DNA of 64,000 bases from Ophiura sarsii. Taxonomy: Eukaryota; Echinodermata; Ophiuroidea; Amphilepidida; Ophiuridae. The stretch covers positions 68,582,291-68,646,290 of the forward strand of contig CM069454.1 in NCBI GenBank assembly GCA_035610835.1, read 5' to 3'. Both the position numbers and the translations under genes were made by a program. The notes beneath the pieces are model-generated. The model had not been told where the DNA came from. It did not search any database and saw only the letters and a program-made list of their open reading frames with translations. Positions 1-11,608 of the stretch are shown in pieces (positions within the stretch are counted from its first letter, which is position 1; the number at the start of each line of letters is the position of its first letter).

Positions 1-94
1 AGAAGGGCGGGGAACGAGTCCGCTCGCTCTTCAGGTTTACTGACATGTGTCCTTCTTGGCGGACTTCCAGGGTCCTGCCCCTCGTGTCGATGTT

Positions 95-1050
95 CAGTGG
101 CGTATCCAGGGGCCAGCAGGCCATGCCCCCCCCCCCCCCCCCCCCCTTGAAAAAAATGTTAAAAAGGAGGAAGAGGAGAAGGAGGAAGAGGAGAAGAAGG
201 AGGAAGGGGAGAAGAAGGAAGAGGGGGAGGAGGAAGGGTAGAGACATATGCGGCGCAAATGGGGGTGGGGGTTACGAGGTAATGTCCTCTCATAATTTGA
301 ATGTGAGGGACGTTAAAAACGTTATACTACGTTTTTAGTGAAACATGCCAATTTTTGCGCGCTTTGCACGTATAAGTTTCAATGTTTCAACTTTCATTAC
401 AAGAGGGCTTCAGGAATGTTTTTTCTGGACCATTTTAGTTCAAAAACTGGGGTGGTTTTTTGCTCGATTCGCGCTCACTTTTTCAACAGGTTTCAACATT
501 ATAATGGGTCTCAAAACACACCAAATATTCTAAATATTATGTGGGGACGTTAAAAACGTCATACTGGACCATGCAAGTGTTAGAAATGTCAATGTTTGCG
601 TACATCGCGCGGATTAGTTTTATTGTTTCATTATATTCAAGCTTAACAAGATTGCATTGCAGGACTGTTTCCCATGACCATTTCAAAAACTGAATTTTGT
701 TTGCGTACTTCGCGCATTAGTTTCAATGTTTCATTATTCAATCAAGCTTGACAAGATGGCTTCAGGACAGTTTTCCATCACCATTTTAGTTCAAAAAGTC
801 AAAAAAATTGCGCGCTCCGCGCACATATTATAATCGCCCTCAAAGCATACCAAATATTCTAAATATTATGTTGGGGATGTTAAAAACGTCATACTGGACC
901 CATTTAAATGTTAGAAATTTCAATTTTTGCGTACTCCCTTTGGTTATAGGCCTAGTACATAACAACAAAAAAATCTTTTTGGGCATACTGAATAGCACCC
1001 AAAAGGGGGTCTCTTGGTGAAACAATTTGATGGTCTTTGGGTGCATTGGT
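95..1050. repeat. Dispersed repeat with GC-palindrome motifs, copy 1
   Basis: It opens with CAGTGGCGTATCCAGGGG, an end also seen (as CAGTGGCGTAGCC) on a delimited hAT-like MITE at 32785. A poly-C run and a purine-rich AGG/AAG stretch (about 124-240) follow. Then come degenerate units starting near GGACGTTAAAAACGT (about 308, 544 and 868), each with a small palindrome of the type GCGCGCTTTGCACG and the phrase TTTTAGTTCAAAAACT. A related copy lies at 22740-23040. Short ORFs here have no domain signature and the first is only purine-run translation. The right boundary is not determined. Confidence 0.5.
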
Positions 1051-2332
1051 CAAATATTTAAAACTATGGGGTCCTTAATCACAAAAAGGGTACATTTTAT
1101 TTCATATGAAAATGACCCGAGAGTCCGTGAAAAGGAGCCATCTTTACTAGCGCGCGTATCCTCTCCAGTATTTATGGTATTAGCGTGGGGTGATTTCATG
1201 ATATAAAAGATTAAAGTTCGTGTAAATATTTATGGAATTGCTATGAAAATTTCACCCATGTAACGTTCGGGTCCTACAAGTAGATGAGTGTCTTTAGATA
1301 AAATAAGAAATGGTGTACTTTGTTATTTGCAAATTCATAAACTAATAACTCTACCAAATGAATACCCGTGACAATGATTTAAGTTGAAGCATTCTTTAAA
1401 TGATAATATTGATCGCAAATCCAAACCACCGATGTCCCAAGTTTAGCAATATTTATGCGCCATTTTACGGTCATTTCAACCACAACCTATGGTTTTAATC
1501 ATATTTCGGAAAGTCCCTAAGCACACTACAATATATAGCACCCATCAAATGCAATATGCACCTAGCATCTTAAGACGACTGTACTGCATGTATATATTTA
1601 CTGTTGCATATCTGTCAATCATATAAAGTACATTAAACATGATCTAAACCCATCTTCATATATCACCCATACTATCTGTGAATTTTCAATCAGTCACTCA
1701 AGGAGTTGGCTTTAAAGATCTGAAATACCCTAAAGTTCCAAATGTTTTGGATTGTAGAAGGTAAGGATATATGTCAAGTATCAACAAAAGTCGTACTGTT
1801 CAAAAGAAAGCAGTATGCCCATACAATTACAAAATCCTTCATTTCGGACCACTTGCCCCACGGTCCAGTTGCCCCATATTCCCCTACAGTTTAATGCTAA
1901 TATAATACTTACATTTTTCCGCGAGATGTTCGAGCACTAACGAAACTTTACTGAACACGTTTTTTTGGTTAAAACGTAACTAAATAGATCGAAATATCGA
2001 TCAATTAAATAACAACTTCACTAGGAAATTAAACTGTGCGGCACTTTCGATGAAAGATACAGCGACGTCTGACGTTTGTGTTGATGAAACGCGCTGGCGT
2101 TGGTGATGGTTGTTGCGTGCATGCGTGCATTGTTTACGCGCGTCATTAGCTCAACTTTTTATGTGTTGAAACGCGTCCACATCCACCTCATTCGTGTTTT
2201 GTTACCCGTCCGTATTGCATATTTGCATTGAGAGGTTTTCGTCTTATTTGACTGTTTTTTGTGTAATTTTTTTCGCGAAACGGGATTAAGCCTATATCTC
2301 AAGTTTTGCAGAAAGCGACACAATACCGTCAA
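1051..2332. other. No gene or element recognised
   Basis: AT-rich sequence with stops in all frames. I see no conserved protein motif, tandem repeat or clear terminal inverted repeat. Confidence 0.5.
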
Positions 2333-2500
2333 TTAGGTAGCACACCTCTAAATAATAGCTATAGTCAAATTTAGACACCATTTTTACTCCTTATCTTGAT
2401 CGATGCGCGTCGTTTTAAGATCTCAATGACTATTGTGATTTAGAAATTTAGTTTGGTGTCAAATTAAACCCAAGACAATAATTAAGAACATGGTTAAAAT
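2333..2500 (+). repeat. Dispersed repeat GGTAGCACACCTC, empty-site copy
   Basis: This stretch begins GGTAGCACACCTCTAAATAA and is nearly identical to 8787-8954. It ends in CATGGTTAAAATT, with an uninterrupted TTAA at 2494-2497. In the second copy a MITE sits exactly at this TTAA, so this copy represents the pre-insertion state. Confidence 0.75.
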
Positions 2501-3123
2501 TATAGAGATATTTTAACCATTTAATATTAGTAAAATATTAGGCCTACGATTTATATGTGGAAACCCGATACGTGCAAAAACCAAGTTCTTAAATTACGAC
2601 AGACGGGCTTAGTTCTCTGATTTCGGATTCTTAGGTGATTTGAACCATTTTCTGTCAAGCATATATTGAAATTTACACATAGAAAATCATTGAATATATT
2701 AAACTCGAGCTACTTTAACAAGCTTTAGAATAAAATCGTAAAATATGTAGCGAGTATGGTAGGGTGGGGGGGGGGGGGGGGGGTACCGCGCCATTTTGCG
2801 AAAACGATCGTGGTTATCAAGTGATACGTATCGTTGAAAAAATAATTTACACTGTTTTAACGAAATGCACTATGGGATTGTGTTACCAGCCTTATATCAA
2901 AGAGGTCGCAAACCCGGGTCGCAAACTTGCTTACAATTGTATATTAGCCTAGCTATAACAAGATAATAGTGACATCTCTGAATGTATAAACAGAGTGTGC
3001 AAAAGAGATTTAAAAAAAAAAAATCCTTAAAATTTATTAATCATTCCGTTACAAATTCTTCATGATTAAAAAATCTTCATATCATAACATATTCAGTTTA
3101 AATTACAAACTATTACATATTTA

Positions 3124-3310
3124 GAGAATAAAACATAGTTCTTAGCTGTTTTGCTATAGACGATGGTCTTATAATGTATAGGCTGTACCATATTTGGAGT
3201 CGTGTATGGTCGCCGCAGGCGGCCATACACGACGACACAAATATGGTACAGCCTATACATTATAAGACCATCGTCTATAGCAAAACAGCTAAGAACTATG
3301 TTTTATTCTC
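3124..3310. repeat. 187-bp near-perfect palindrome
   Basis: Left arm from GAGAATAAAACATAG is mirrored by the right arm ending CTATGTTTTATTCTC. The centre is near 3217 within GGTCGCCGCAGGCGGCC. Arms of about 90 bp match almost throughout, with a few differences near the centre (GAGTCG against GTGTCGTCG). It could form a cruciform or a long hairpin RNA. It is probably a fold-back MITE nested in the composite element. A copy of the flanking text TTCAGTTTAAATTACAAAC occurs again near 3832. Confidence 0.85.
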
Positions 3311-3743
3311 ATTCTTATTTAGTTTATTGGTTATTTTGAACTTTTATCATAAAAAACCGCAGTTTGTTAGATTTATTTTAAACAAACAACAACAAATTTC
3401 CCCCTTTATAAAATCGGCGAATCCAGCCAGCTGTTTTCCAACATCCTGCTTCAAATTAATCGCGTTCTTTAGCACACGCGCACCTGTCATCGCTGCGTTA
3501 TACCCACAACGCACACGGCGGCGACTTTGTGTAGGGCACGCTAACGCGATGACGCGTTGATCATACGCGCTGAAGGTATTATTTTTCGAATGAATTAAAC
3601 CCCGCCCCAAACCGTGCACCATTGTCTCATAATGCATGGGCGTGTCGGCTGAAAATCAGCCAAAAACCAATCAAATTGCCTACTGACATCTCAAACCACA
3701 CCCACTATATAAGAATCTTGTATCTTCTATGACGTGCAGCTTC

Positions 3744-3920
3744 TAAATATGATATAATTTCAAGTTACATATCTCATTGTATCTTGATTACACTATTTTC
3801 TATCATAATCGCATACATATCAAAAAACATGTTCAGTTTAAATTACAAACCTATACATATTCTTACTATTCTAAATATGGTATAATTTCAAGTTACATAT
3901 CTCATTGTATCTCAATTGAT
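3744..3920 (+). repeat. Tandem duplication of about 126 bp
   Basis: TATAATTTCAAGTTACATAT plus flanking CTCATTGTATCT occurs near 3752 and again near 3878. The two units differ by a few substitutions. No coding potential. Confidence 0.7.
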
Positions 3921-3941
3921 CAATGTAAATTGATATGCTAC

Positions 3942-5930
3942 TTAAGTATCAATGTATTTTCTGAATCTCAATTCTGATTTGAAAAGAAGTAAAGGATTGG
4001 GATGATTCCCATATCTAAATTTACTAATTGACAATTTTGCTATCATAATTATACTAGTTATGAAATCTCTGTGTGTTTTTTCTTTACATTGTTGAAACCC
4101 AAAAAGTACATCAAAATGTGTTAAAATTACACGTTTTGATACTTTTAAAGATATAATATAATTTGCTTCTAACCATATTGGTTGTATCTTGTATCTTAGG
4201 ATTTTTGTTGGGTAGATATTACTAGCCAATTAAGTGATACCAGTCTGCCCTCTCTTGTCGTTGATGGAATTTTATTCCATATTCTATTCCAATTAAAAGA
4301 GAAGTTTGGATATTTTCTCTGCCAGAAATGTTGGCATATTGGAATCACAGACGCTTTTTTCATCAGTTCTCTTTTAAAGGTTTTTACTGTTGTCTTATCA
4401 ATGCTAACATCTATATCAGTACATCTTAAATAAATACACTTATCTTCTGTATGAGGATGTTTGACACATTTCCAATCCTTAGGAATTGCATTGATAAGAG
4501 CTTAATATTCCATTAATAGGCTACCATTGTGTGGCATTTTATTTCTTAAATTTACTACATCTAACATTTTCCCGTCTTTACCAAATAATTGATTAATCTT
4601 AATGATTCCTGATTTTATCCAGAGCTTAAAGTGAATCGTCTTTCCATTGTATCTAATGCGCTCATTGTTCCAGATTACTTGGTTGTTATGATTTTCTATA
4701 CGCTTTATTTGTTTAACCGTATTGCATTTGAACCATATTTGTATCAACATTTTATAAAACGATGGCAGTTTGTTTAAAATATCGATACATTGTTTAATTA
4801 GAGTTGTTAGAGAACAATTACAATTGAATATATCCATACCTATATATATCAAATTTTCTAATGTGAAAGAAAGCAATATTCCAAGCGGTTATGTCATTGT
4901 TTAGCAATTTTTTTACCCATGACATTTGAAGTGAGTATAAGAATGACATCAAATCTACCATTCGTAAACCACCTTGATCATAATTTAACATCAGTGTTTT
5001 ACGTTTGACTCTTTCTCCTTTCCCCCACACAAATTTGTGAAATATACTGTTTATATAATTGTGTAATTACCTGTTCCGGTAAGACAATGACTGAACTTAC
5101 ATATGTTAATTGGGATGCCATTAAGCATTTAACTATTAATATTTTGCCAACCATTGACAATTGTCTATATTTCCATGCTTCTATAATTAATTTGATAGAA
5201 TTCACTTTTTCCCCCCAATTTTCATTTATATTACTACTGAATGTAATACCTAAGGTTTTAACATTATTATTTGGATATACATTCCATTTTAAATTACCAA
5301 ACGTATCTCTTCTTAAGCTGTTTGATCCAATCCATATTGCCTCTGTTTTACTTTTATTGAGAGAGAGACCTGATATAGACTTGAACTTTTCTAAGACTGC
5401 TATGACCTTGTTAATTTGATCTTCATTTCTTAAGAACATTGTTATATCATCCGCATACAGTGATATTTTTGCATCCCTTTTCTGGTAATTTATGAAAGGG
5501 AGTTTAATACCTTCAATATTTTCATCTTGCCTTACTTTGCATGCTAACACCTCTATACATAATACAAATAACAATGCAGATAAAGGACATCCTTGCCTTA
5601 CCCCTTTGTTTATAGGGGAAAATTCAGAAACATGTCCATTATGGGTTATACAGCTATACTTATATCGTTATACAGAGTTTCTACCCATTTTATGAAGCTA
5701 GGACCAAAATTTAAAAATTTCAGAGTTGCCATCATATACTGTTGATCAATACTATCAAATGCTTTACTAAAATCTAAAAACATAATAACTCCAGATGTGT
5801 TTGCTGTTTGTGTATACCTTAAAACGTCTTCAATTAGTCGGAGAAATTGTTGGGCACACTGGTAAAATGGTTTTACAACAAGTTTTGCTATCATTATCAA
5901 ACTGAACTTAAGTTAAATCACTTATTTATC
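3942..5930 (-). mobile_element. L1/Tx1-like LINE remnant, 5' truncated, reverse-transcriptase half
   Basis: Read on the minus strand, 5900-5646 encodes FLDFSKAFDSIDQ (RT palm motif). After a frameshift near 5640-5660 it continues with KGVRQGCPLSALLF and then YADDITMFL, the catalytic YxDD box (about 5455-5475). Downstream come KTLGITFSSN, the GGLRMVDL region (near 4960), IWNNERIRYNGK and WIKSGI (near 4600-4690). It ends with the L1-type C-terminal pattern LFGFQQCKEK and IIMIAKLSISKFRYG (near 4030-4110). The translation shifts frame several times (near 5650, 5000, 4840, 4500, 4230), so it is dead. Endonuclease and the N-terminal RT part are missing. It is nested in the 2.76-7.70 kb composite element. 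The clade call rests on the C-terminal pattern. Confidence 0.8.
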
Positions 5931-6138
5931 GAGCAATAATATAATTGTTTACGCATTTTAATTGTTTAGATACAAAGTTAAATAAATCAAGAGTTAAATG
6001 ATAGATAAATAAATAAAAAGAAAACTATAAACGCATGCGGCCTTTATAATTTATAAAAATTGACATAACAATATAATGATGTTACATCAATCCACCATCA
6101 AGTTTAATAAATAGAAAAATAAAAGGATAACAAGGAAT

Positions 6139-6215
6139 ATACGGGAATCGAACCCGTGATTGCAGATTGCCAACGACACGGCCAACGTATGCACGCCACA
6201 GAGATCGACGAGTAT
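6139..6215 (-). repeat. tRNA-like sequence (B-box), probable tRNA pseudogene or SINE head
   Basis: On the minus strand the segment contains ACGGGTTCGATTCCCGT, a good T-arm with the pol III B box GGTTCGATTCC. An upstream TGGCGTGCATACG only loosely resembles an A box. I could not fold a convincing anticodon arm, so I do not call a functional tRNA. Confidence 0.35.
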
Positions 6216-6506
6216 AATTGTGATAGTTTTATTATTTAACCATATCCATTTATATTTATAACGAACGGATTTTTATTGTGCCATTTTTGCCAAATTTGTG
6301 TGTTTCTCTCGCACAAAAGGTGTTTGTAATGTGATTATACACCTTATTTTTGAAAGATCGGTAAAAAACGTTGACATTTTCGAACACAAAAAATGGCGTC
6401 ATTTATACGGTCTACAATCATTGCTCGACTGGAACCATGAAGCTAAGCTTCATGACTGACTGAACGTTGTGTCGTGACGTGATCACGTGTTGCATTATTC
6501 ATGTTA

Positions 6507-7346
6507 CACTCTCAGAAAAAAGGTGCGACTTAGAACCTTAAAAGGTTCTTCAGCTTGTCCTCTATTTAGAACCCTCGAGGGTTCCCCCTGAGAACCATTT
6601 TTTTAATGGTTCTTCAAAGATCCACAAGAAAGGTTCTTAAAAGAACCTTAAATGGTTCTTCAGATTTGTCCTCTATTTAGAACCCTCATGGTTCCTTGAG
6701 GAACCATTCATGTAGGGTTCTTCAAAGAGCCCCCAAGAAAAGGTTCTAAATAGAACCTTAAATGGTTCTTCAGATTTGTCCTCTAATTAGAACCCTCATG
6801 GTTCTATCAAGAACCCTCTGAAAGGGTTCTTGAAAGAACCTAAAAAGGTTCTTCAGTTTTGGCATGTATGCCAAACCCTTAAGGTTCTATTAAATGATGA
6901 ACAACCGACTGTGAATCTGACTAGATAATATTTACAAAATACAGAATCAATGGTGTTAAATTAATAAAAGTCAGCAAGTCAAAGTCTTAAGTCATTGATT
7001 ATACTTGGTTATAATCATATCAATAAATAAATAAAGTAGAAAGTAAATATTTGTATTTTTTTTAAGACAGTACCGTTTATTAACAGGGTTACAAAACAAT
7101 TATTACATTGCGAACTCATTTATTAAGATGTACGTATGCAAATTTCAGCATTTGCGATAAGTCTACCAAGAACCCAATTTCCCCCAAATAAGGGTTCTTT
7201 CTGGAACCATCTCACTACATAGAACCTTTTTGCGGTGTTAAAGAACCCCTAACAAACCTTTTTAGAATCTTTAAAGGTTCTTTAGAGAAACTAAGAACCA
7301 TTCGCCATTTCAAGAACCCCCGCTAGAATCCTTTTTTCTTAGAGTG
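6507..7346. mobile_element. MITE with CACTCT(C/T)AGAAAAAAGG ends, TA target site
   Basis: Left end CACTCTCAGAAAAAAGG is mirrored by the right end CCTTTTTTCTTAGAGTG, each flanked by TA (6505-6506, 7347-7348). The interior carries repeated blocks around AGAACCTTAAATGGTTCTTC, themselves small inverted repeats, giving a strongly self-complementary element. No ORF of note. Superfamily is not certain; a 2-bp TA duplication fits Tc1/mariner-type or related elements. Confidence 0.75.
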
Positions 7347-7711
7347 TACGATCTGTTATACACAGCGAACATGCACCGGGGTCATGGGTTAATGCGCTGT
7401 GTAATTCTACATTCCTGACAGACACTCTGTTCAAAGGCACAAAAAGTGGACTTGTTTAAAGCATTTTTTTTGCAATTCTGAGGTGTGCAGATCGATTTTC
7501 TTTCTCGCATTGGTTAGAAAACCATCCATTTTAGATCTGAAATTTAAAATGAACTGCACACCTGGGAAAGTATATGATGCCAAGGGCATATCTTTTGCAC
7601 GTAAATCCAATACAAGAGTTCTGAAAATCGACCCAAATATAACGTCATAATCAGTGCTTCGGGACAAAATGGCGCGGTACCCCACCCCCCTCCCCACCCC
7701 TACGAGTATGG

Positions 7712-8786
7712 ATAGATTTTCAACAATTTGGCATTTGCCCCTCTATCGTCATTTTACTTGTTGAGTTTTTGCATGACTTCAATCTTACGCCGTGAAATTA
7801 AGACTGATATTTCTTAACAATAAGTTGTTAATATTGATTGTGATTGTTATATTATTAAACTGAATATTTTAGGCTTTAATTTGATACCAATCTCGGCTGC
7901 TAAATCATTTTAGTTACCGAGATATCACTATTCTAATCACGCTATTTGTAACTTAAGTATTGCGCAAAATGATTTTCGATCCAGGTGGATTCCAGGACCT
8001 TTAGAGAAGTGCTATCTTTTAGAACATGACTTTTATTTTTAAATCATCATTTTGTTTCAAATATTTTAGTTATATTCACAAACCAAATTGCATTTAAAAC
8101 TCACATTCAAACTTTCATTGATGTTGGTTATATAGTTTTTGAGTTATACCAACTCTCTAGAACCCGGTAAACCCCAACATACGCCCGACGAAGTGCAAAA
8201 CCTTGAATTTCCGTCGTGATAAGTCAAAGGGGAGTATGGTTTTGTATTAACGGTGTCAATTGCCGTTTTATTCAATCATTTTCATTTCTTATTTTCATTC
8301 TATTACAATTCGTCATCTTTTCTGACGAAATCCTGATAATTTCAACCAAACGGAGGATGCTACAGGCCACGTGCGATGCTGGGGGTCGGAGGGGAGGGTG
8401 CGTGTATGTCGGGTTAAGAGTCAATAATGGCGGCTGCGGGGAGGGGGTCAGGTTGATTGGGGGAACAGGGCATCAATGCCAATAGAAAATATTCATGGCA
8501 TGTTATAGAAACGACTAAACGCGTTGCTTGATTGAAAGTATGGAATAGAATGACTCAAGTTAGCACTGTTTAAAAGCACTCACGCTGTTAATAAATAGCC
8601 TGAATTGGCTGAAACGTGGACATTCTGAATCCATTTTGAAGATTCCCGCTGAATTATAAAAATTGGCATAAATCGAAAACTATTGAACTAGTGTCAATCA
8701 AAACTGTCGGCATGAGTTTGAAATGGTACGTACTTCATGATAAATCACACATAACAAAGCCAAGTTTGAACACATTATGGTTCTAA
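7712..8786. other. No gene or element recognised
   Basis: Mostly AT-rich unique-looking sequence. A short GC-rich patch at about 8380-8470 gives a small ORF without recognisable motifs. Confidence 0.4.
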
Positions 8787-8954
8787 GGTAGCACACCTCT
8801 AAATAATAGCTAGTCAAATTTAGACACCATTTTTACTCCTTATCTTGATCGATGCGCGTTGCTTTAAACGATGAGATCTCAATGACTATCGTGATTTAGA
8901 AATTGACTTTGGTGTCAAATTAAACCCAAGACAATAATTCGAAAACATGGTTAA
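8787..8954 (+). repeat. Dispersed repeat GGTAGCACACCTC, occupied copy
   Basis: Second copy of the 2333-2500 repeat with small indels. It runs to CATGGTTAA, where a MITE begins. Sequence resumes after the MITE with TTAAAATT, matching the empty copy. Confidence 0.75.
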
Positions 8955-9299
8955 AGGTAGATGTTCCGATTTTAAACTTGAAGTTTACTATTCTACATGA
9001 AAGGTCATCCTTAAAAAAGTCGTATTCCAAAGTTTGAGTTGCATAACTCTAATGGTTCTTATTTTAGACGCAAAAGATGCCGTGAAATGTACCCATTGAG
9101 TTGTACACAAACGATATTGGTGGTTACCACCTTTCGCGGTAATTCGACGTTATTTCATCGATTTCTCCGTCATTATACCGATTTAGGCCGTCAAATTTCA
9201 GTATGATGATGAGAAAAATACGAGCTTTCATATGATATGAAAATCTCCGTATGTTTGAAATAATTCTGTGTCACGAAAATGTGATCGGGTCATCTACCT
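8955..9299. mobile_element. TTAA-flanked MITE (AGGTAGATG ends), copy 1
   Basis: It begins AGGTAGATG and ends GGGTCATCTACCT, with TTAA on each side (8951-8954 and 9300-9303). It is closely similar over its length to 43101-43458. TTAA duplication is typical of piggyBac and Kolobok superfamilies. It has no transposase. Confidence 0.85.
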
Positions 9300-9303
9300 T
9301 TAA

Positions 9304-9530
9304 AATTGATAAATTGATAAACTGTGTTTATCAAATTGAAAAACACTGTTTTTCGATTGAAAAACATAGTTTATCGATAAACCCTGTGTGTATCAAATTG
9401 ATCGAAAAACATAGTTTGTCGATAAACACTGTTTATCGATAAACACTGTTTATCGATAAACACTGTTTATCGATCGACTGTTTATCGATCGACTGTTTAT
9501 CGATCGACTGTTTATTGATCGAAAAACTTT
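9304..9530. repeat. Self-complementary short tandem repeats (TTTATCGATAAAC)
   Basis: Repeated units of 15-17 bp such as GTTTATCGATAAACACT and GTTTATCGATCGACT. Each unit is itself an inverted repeat centred on ATCGAT. ORFs across it are repeat translation. Confidence 0.75.
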
Positions 9531-9539
9531 TTGGAGTAA

Positions 9540-10238
9540 GGGACCGTTCATTATTTATGGTGGAGGGCGGGTTGGGTAAAATATAGGGGGGTCATGTAAC
9601 TTTCATATGTTGAAATAGGTGGGTTATGTAACTTTTTATTCTTAAACAGGGGGGGTTATGTAACTTTTTTAAACTATAAAGATGGTGGTTGGGGTGATTT
9701 TAGAGGCTATTTTGGAGTGTAAATGCCAATTTTTTGTGCGCTTCGCGCACATTTTCTTACGACCTTTCAACTTCAAAACATGTAGGCTACTTATGATGAG
9801 ACTACTTTCGTACAGCAAATCTTTTTTGTGCACGCCCTGCTCGGACGATCTGTTGGAAAAACACCTATATAAACATCAATGGTTGAAAACATTAGAGCCA
9901 TGTATAAAAACATGTTAAAAAATAGCCTAGGCCTATGTTCCAAAAACCAATTTGATTAAAAACTGTAATTTCTTGCATGCTTTTCACCTCGTCTCACTCT
10001 CAGCTTTGCACCAAAGCTCGCAAGAATATTTCATACGTTTTTGTCTGGATGTTCTAATTTTTTTCGGGTTATAAAGACTCACAAAACACACAAAATGTAT
10101 AAATATATGACAAATGTTCCCCCTCGCTACGCTCGCCTCGTAGTTAGTCATTAAATTATTGGCCGTTCAGAGGGCACAACCAACGAATCCATGGGCAAAA
10201 GAAAAATACATCACCTAAGTATGTGACAAGTTGATTTT

Positions 10239-10273
<35 letters not shown>

Positions 10274-10407
10274 GTGTAAAAAGCTATTGGTTAGTAGGGG
10301 GGGTAATGTAATTTTCAGTTTCAGCTGTAGGGGGGGTTAGGTAATTTTGACATACGAGTCTTGAATTTGTCCCAACCGCCCCTCCACCATAAATAATGAA
10401 CGGTCCC
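9540..10407. mobile_element. Harbinger-like MITE with TAA target site
   Basis: Left end GGGACCGTTCATTATTTATG is mirrored at the right end before GGTCCC. TAA flanks both ends (9537-9539, 10408-10410), the usual PIF/Harbinger target. The interior contains three G-rich blocks (GGGGGGTTATGTAACTTT type) and a 31-base poly-G run at 10241-10271. No transposase. Confidence 0.8.
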
Positions 10408-10410
10408 TAA

Positions 10411-11071
10411 GCTTTATTGATTTGGTTACAGCATAAAACCAAACAATTTGAATACATTTATTTATGCTGTAATGCATCCTAGGCATTGAGGCTATCATGC
10501 ATTAAATGTGATGAGTGAATGTATTTTGTGAAATCCACGTGAATGGAGTATTATGAATGTGCAGTCTGGCCTTTCCAGCTTGTATTTAAAGCTACGCACA
10601 GCTGGCGTCGTGAAAGTCTAATAATGTATGGTATTGCGCGTTATGTGAACAGCCATTTCCGCTTGTGTAAAATATTAAGGGGCCTCAAAAAGGTTAAACA
10701 TTTGGTATCAGATTTAGATTGCGTATTATTTTACCGGAGATTTACAGCTAGTTTCGACACTTTTGGACACTCTGTATATGCCAATACACTATACACAAAA
10801 GGGTCTTGACTCATATGTTAGCTAATTCATTTTTCTAGGATAAAAATCTAAGATTTACATTAAGTGAGCACATTTCTTCCCTGTAATTTGATACCTCATT
10901 CATAAAATTTGAGTGGATGCTTTGTAATGTACATGGCTCAATTGACCAGACCAAAGGAAAATAAAACTTGTAGTGAATGATTTAAGTATTTTCTTTGGAT
11001 TTCCCCTTCTATGGGATATCATTGATTTGTATGTTTGTATGTTTTAAATCGAGAGCGCACTTAAAGGGACA
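10411..11071. other. No gene or element recognised
   Basis: AT-rich sequence. An 88-codon ORF at 10543-10809 has no recognisable domain and no splice or homology support. Confidence 0.4.
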
Positions 11072-11079
11072 CTAAGAGA

Positions 11080-11375
11080 CAGACGACGCTGGACATAGGC
11101 GTATTCACGAGTATTCAGGTTAAAATATGCGAACGAGGTTACCTGATCAAATGAATGGGACATAAAAAAATAAAATAAAAAATAAATTAACAACGGTTTA
11201 AATTAAAAAATAGCATTTACAATTGGGATGATTAGCCATCCCGAACGGTTTTGGATTGGAAAATTTTTCTTCTAACCTATGATGAATTTTATGGGGTCAT
11301 ATAATCAAAATCTATTGTTACATTGAAACCAACGGAAATTCAAAATTAACGGCCGTTCGTAGCCACCGTCGTCTG
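11080..11375 (+). mobile_element. hAT-like MITE family CAGACGACG, copy A
   Basis: Ends CAGACGACGCTGG and CCACCGTCGTCTG with a perfect 8-bp duplication CTAAGAGA (11072-11079, 11376-11383). It shares nearly its whole sequence with copies at 39467-39744 and 45531-45808. Eight-bp duplication and CA-G ends fit hAT. Compared with the other copies it carries an A-rich insertion near 11164-11190. Confidence 0.88.
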
Positions 11376-11608
11376 CTAAGAGATGTGTTGGAGGCTGCGC
11401 CCTCAATTATGATAAAAACTGGGATTAGTATATTTTTATAATTGTATTACATGTATGAACTTACACCTATAAGGATTAAGAAAAACCAGCCCTCTTTGTA
11501 CAAGAAAACGTCGATTCAAAAATGCTCGTACAGCCGGGACGAGCATTTCACGTCCGACAGTATTCCCCTGCACTACGCGTGATACATAACGCGAACCATA
11601 TTTGCATA

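Larger units (their letters stand above)
2760..7702. mobile_element. Composite DNA transposon (hAT- or Mutator-like ends) with nested insertions
   Basis: The left end reads TAGGGTGGGG, a poly-G run, then GTACCGCGCCATTTT. The right end is its inverse: AAAATGGCGCGGTACCCC, a C-rich run, then CCCCTA. Both ends are flanked by the direct repeat CGAGTATGG (2751-2759 and 7703-7711), an 8-9 bp target-site duplication. Inside are a 187-bp palindrome, an L1-like LINE remnant and an 840-bp TA-flanked MITE, which account for much of the length. No transposase is visible, so this is a non-autonomous or decayed element enlarged by later insertions. TSD length fits hAT (8) or Mutator-like (9) elements; I cannot choose between them. 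Confidence 0.7.

Noticed and set aside
45..338. Lys/Arg-rich ORF at the left edge
   Set aside because: It is a reading of a purine-rich AGG/AAG stretch and poly-C run inside a repeat.
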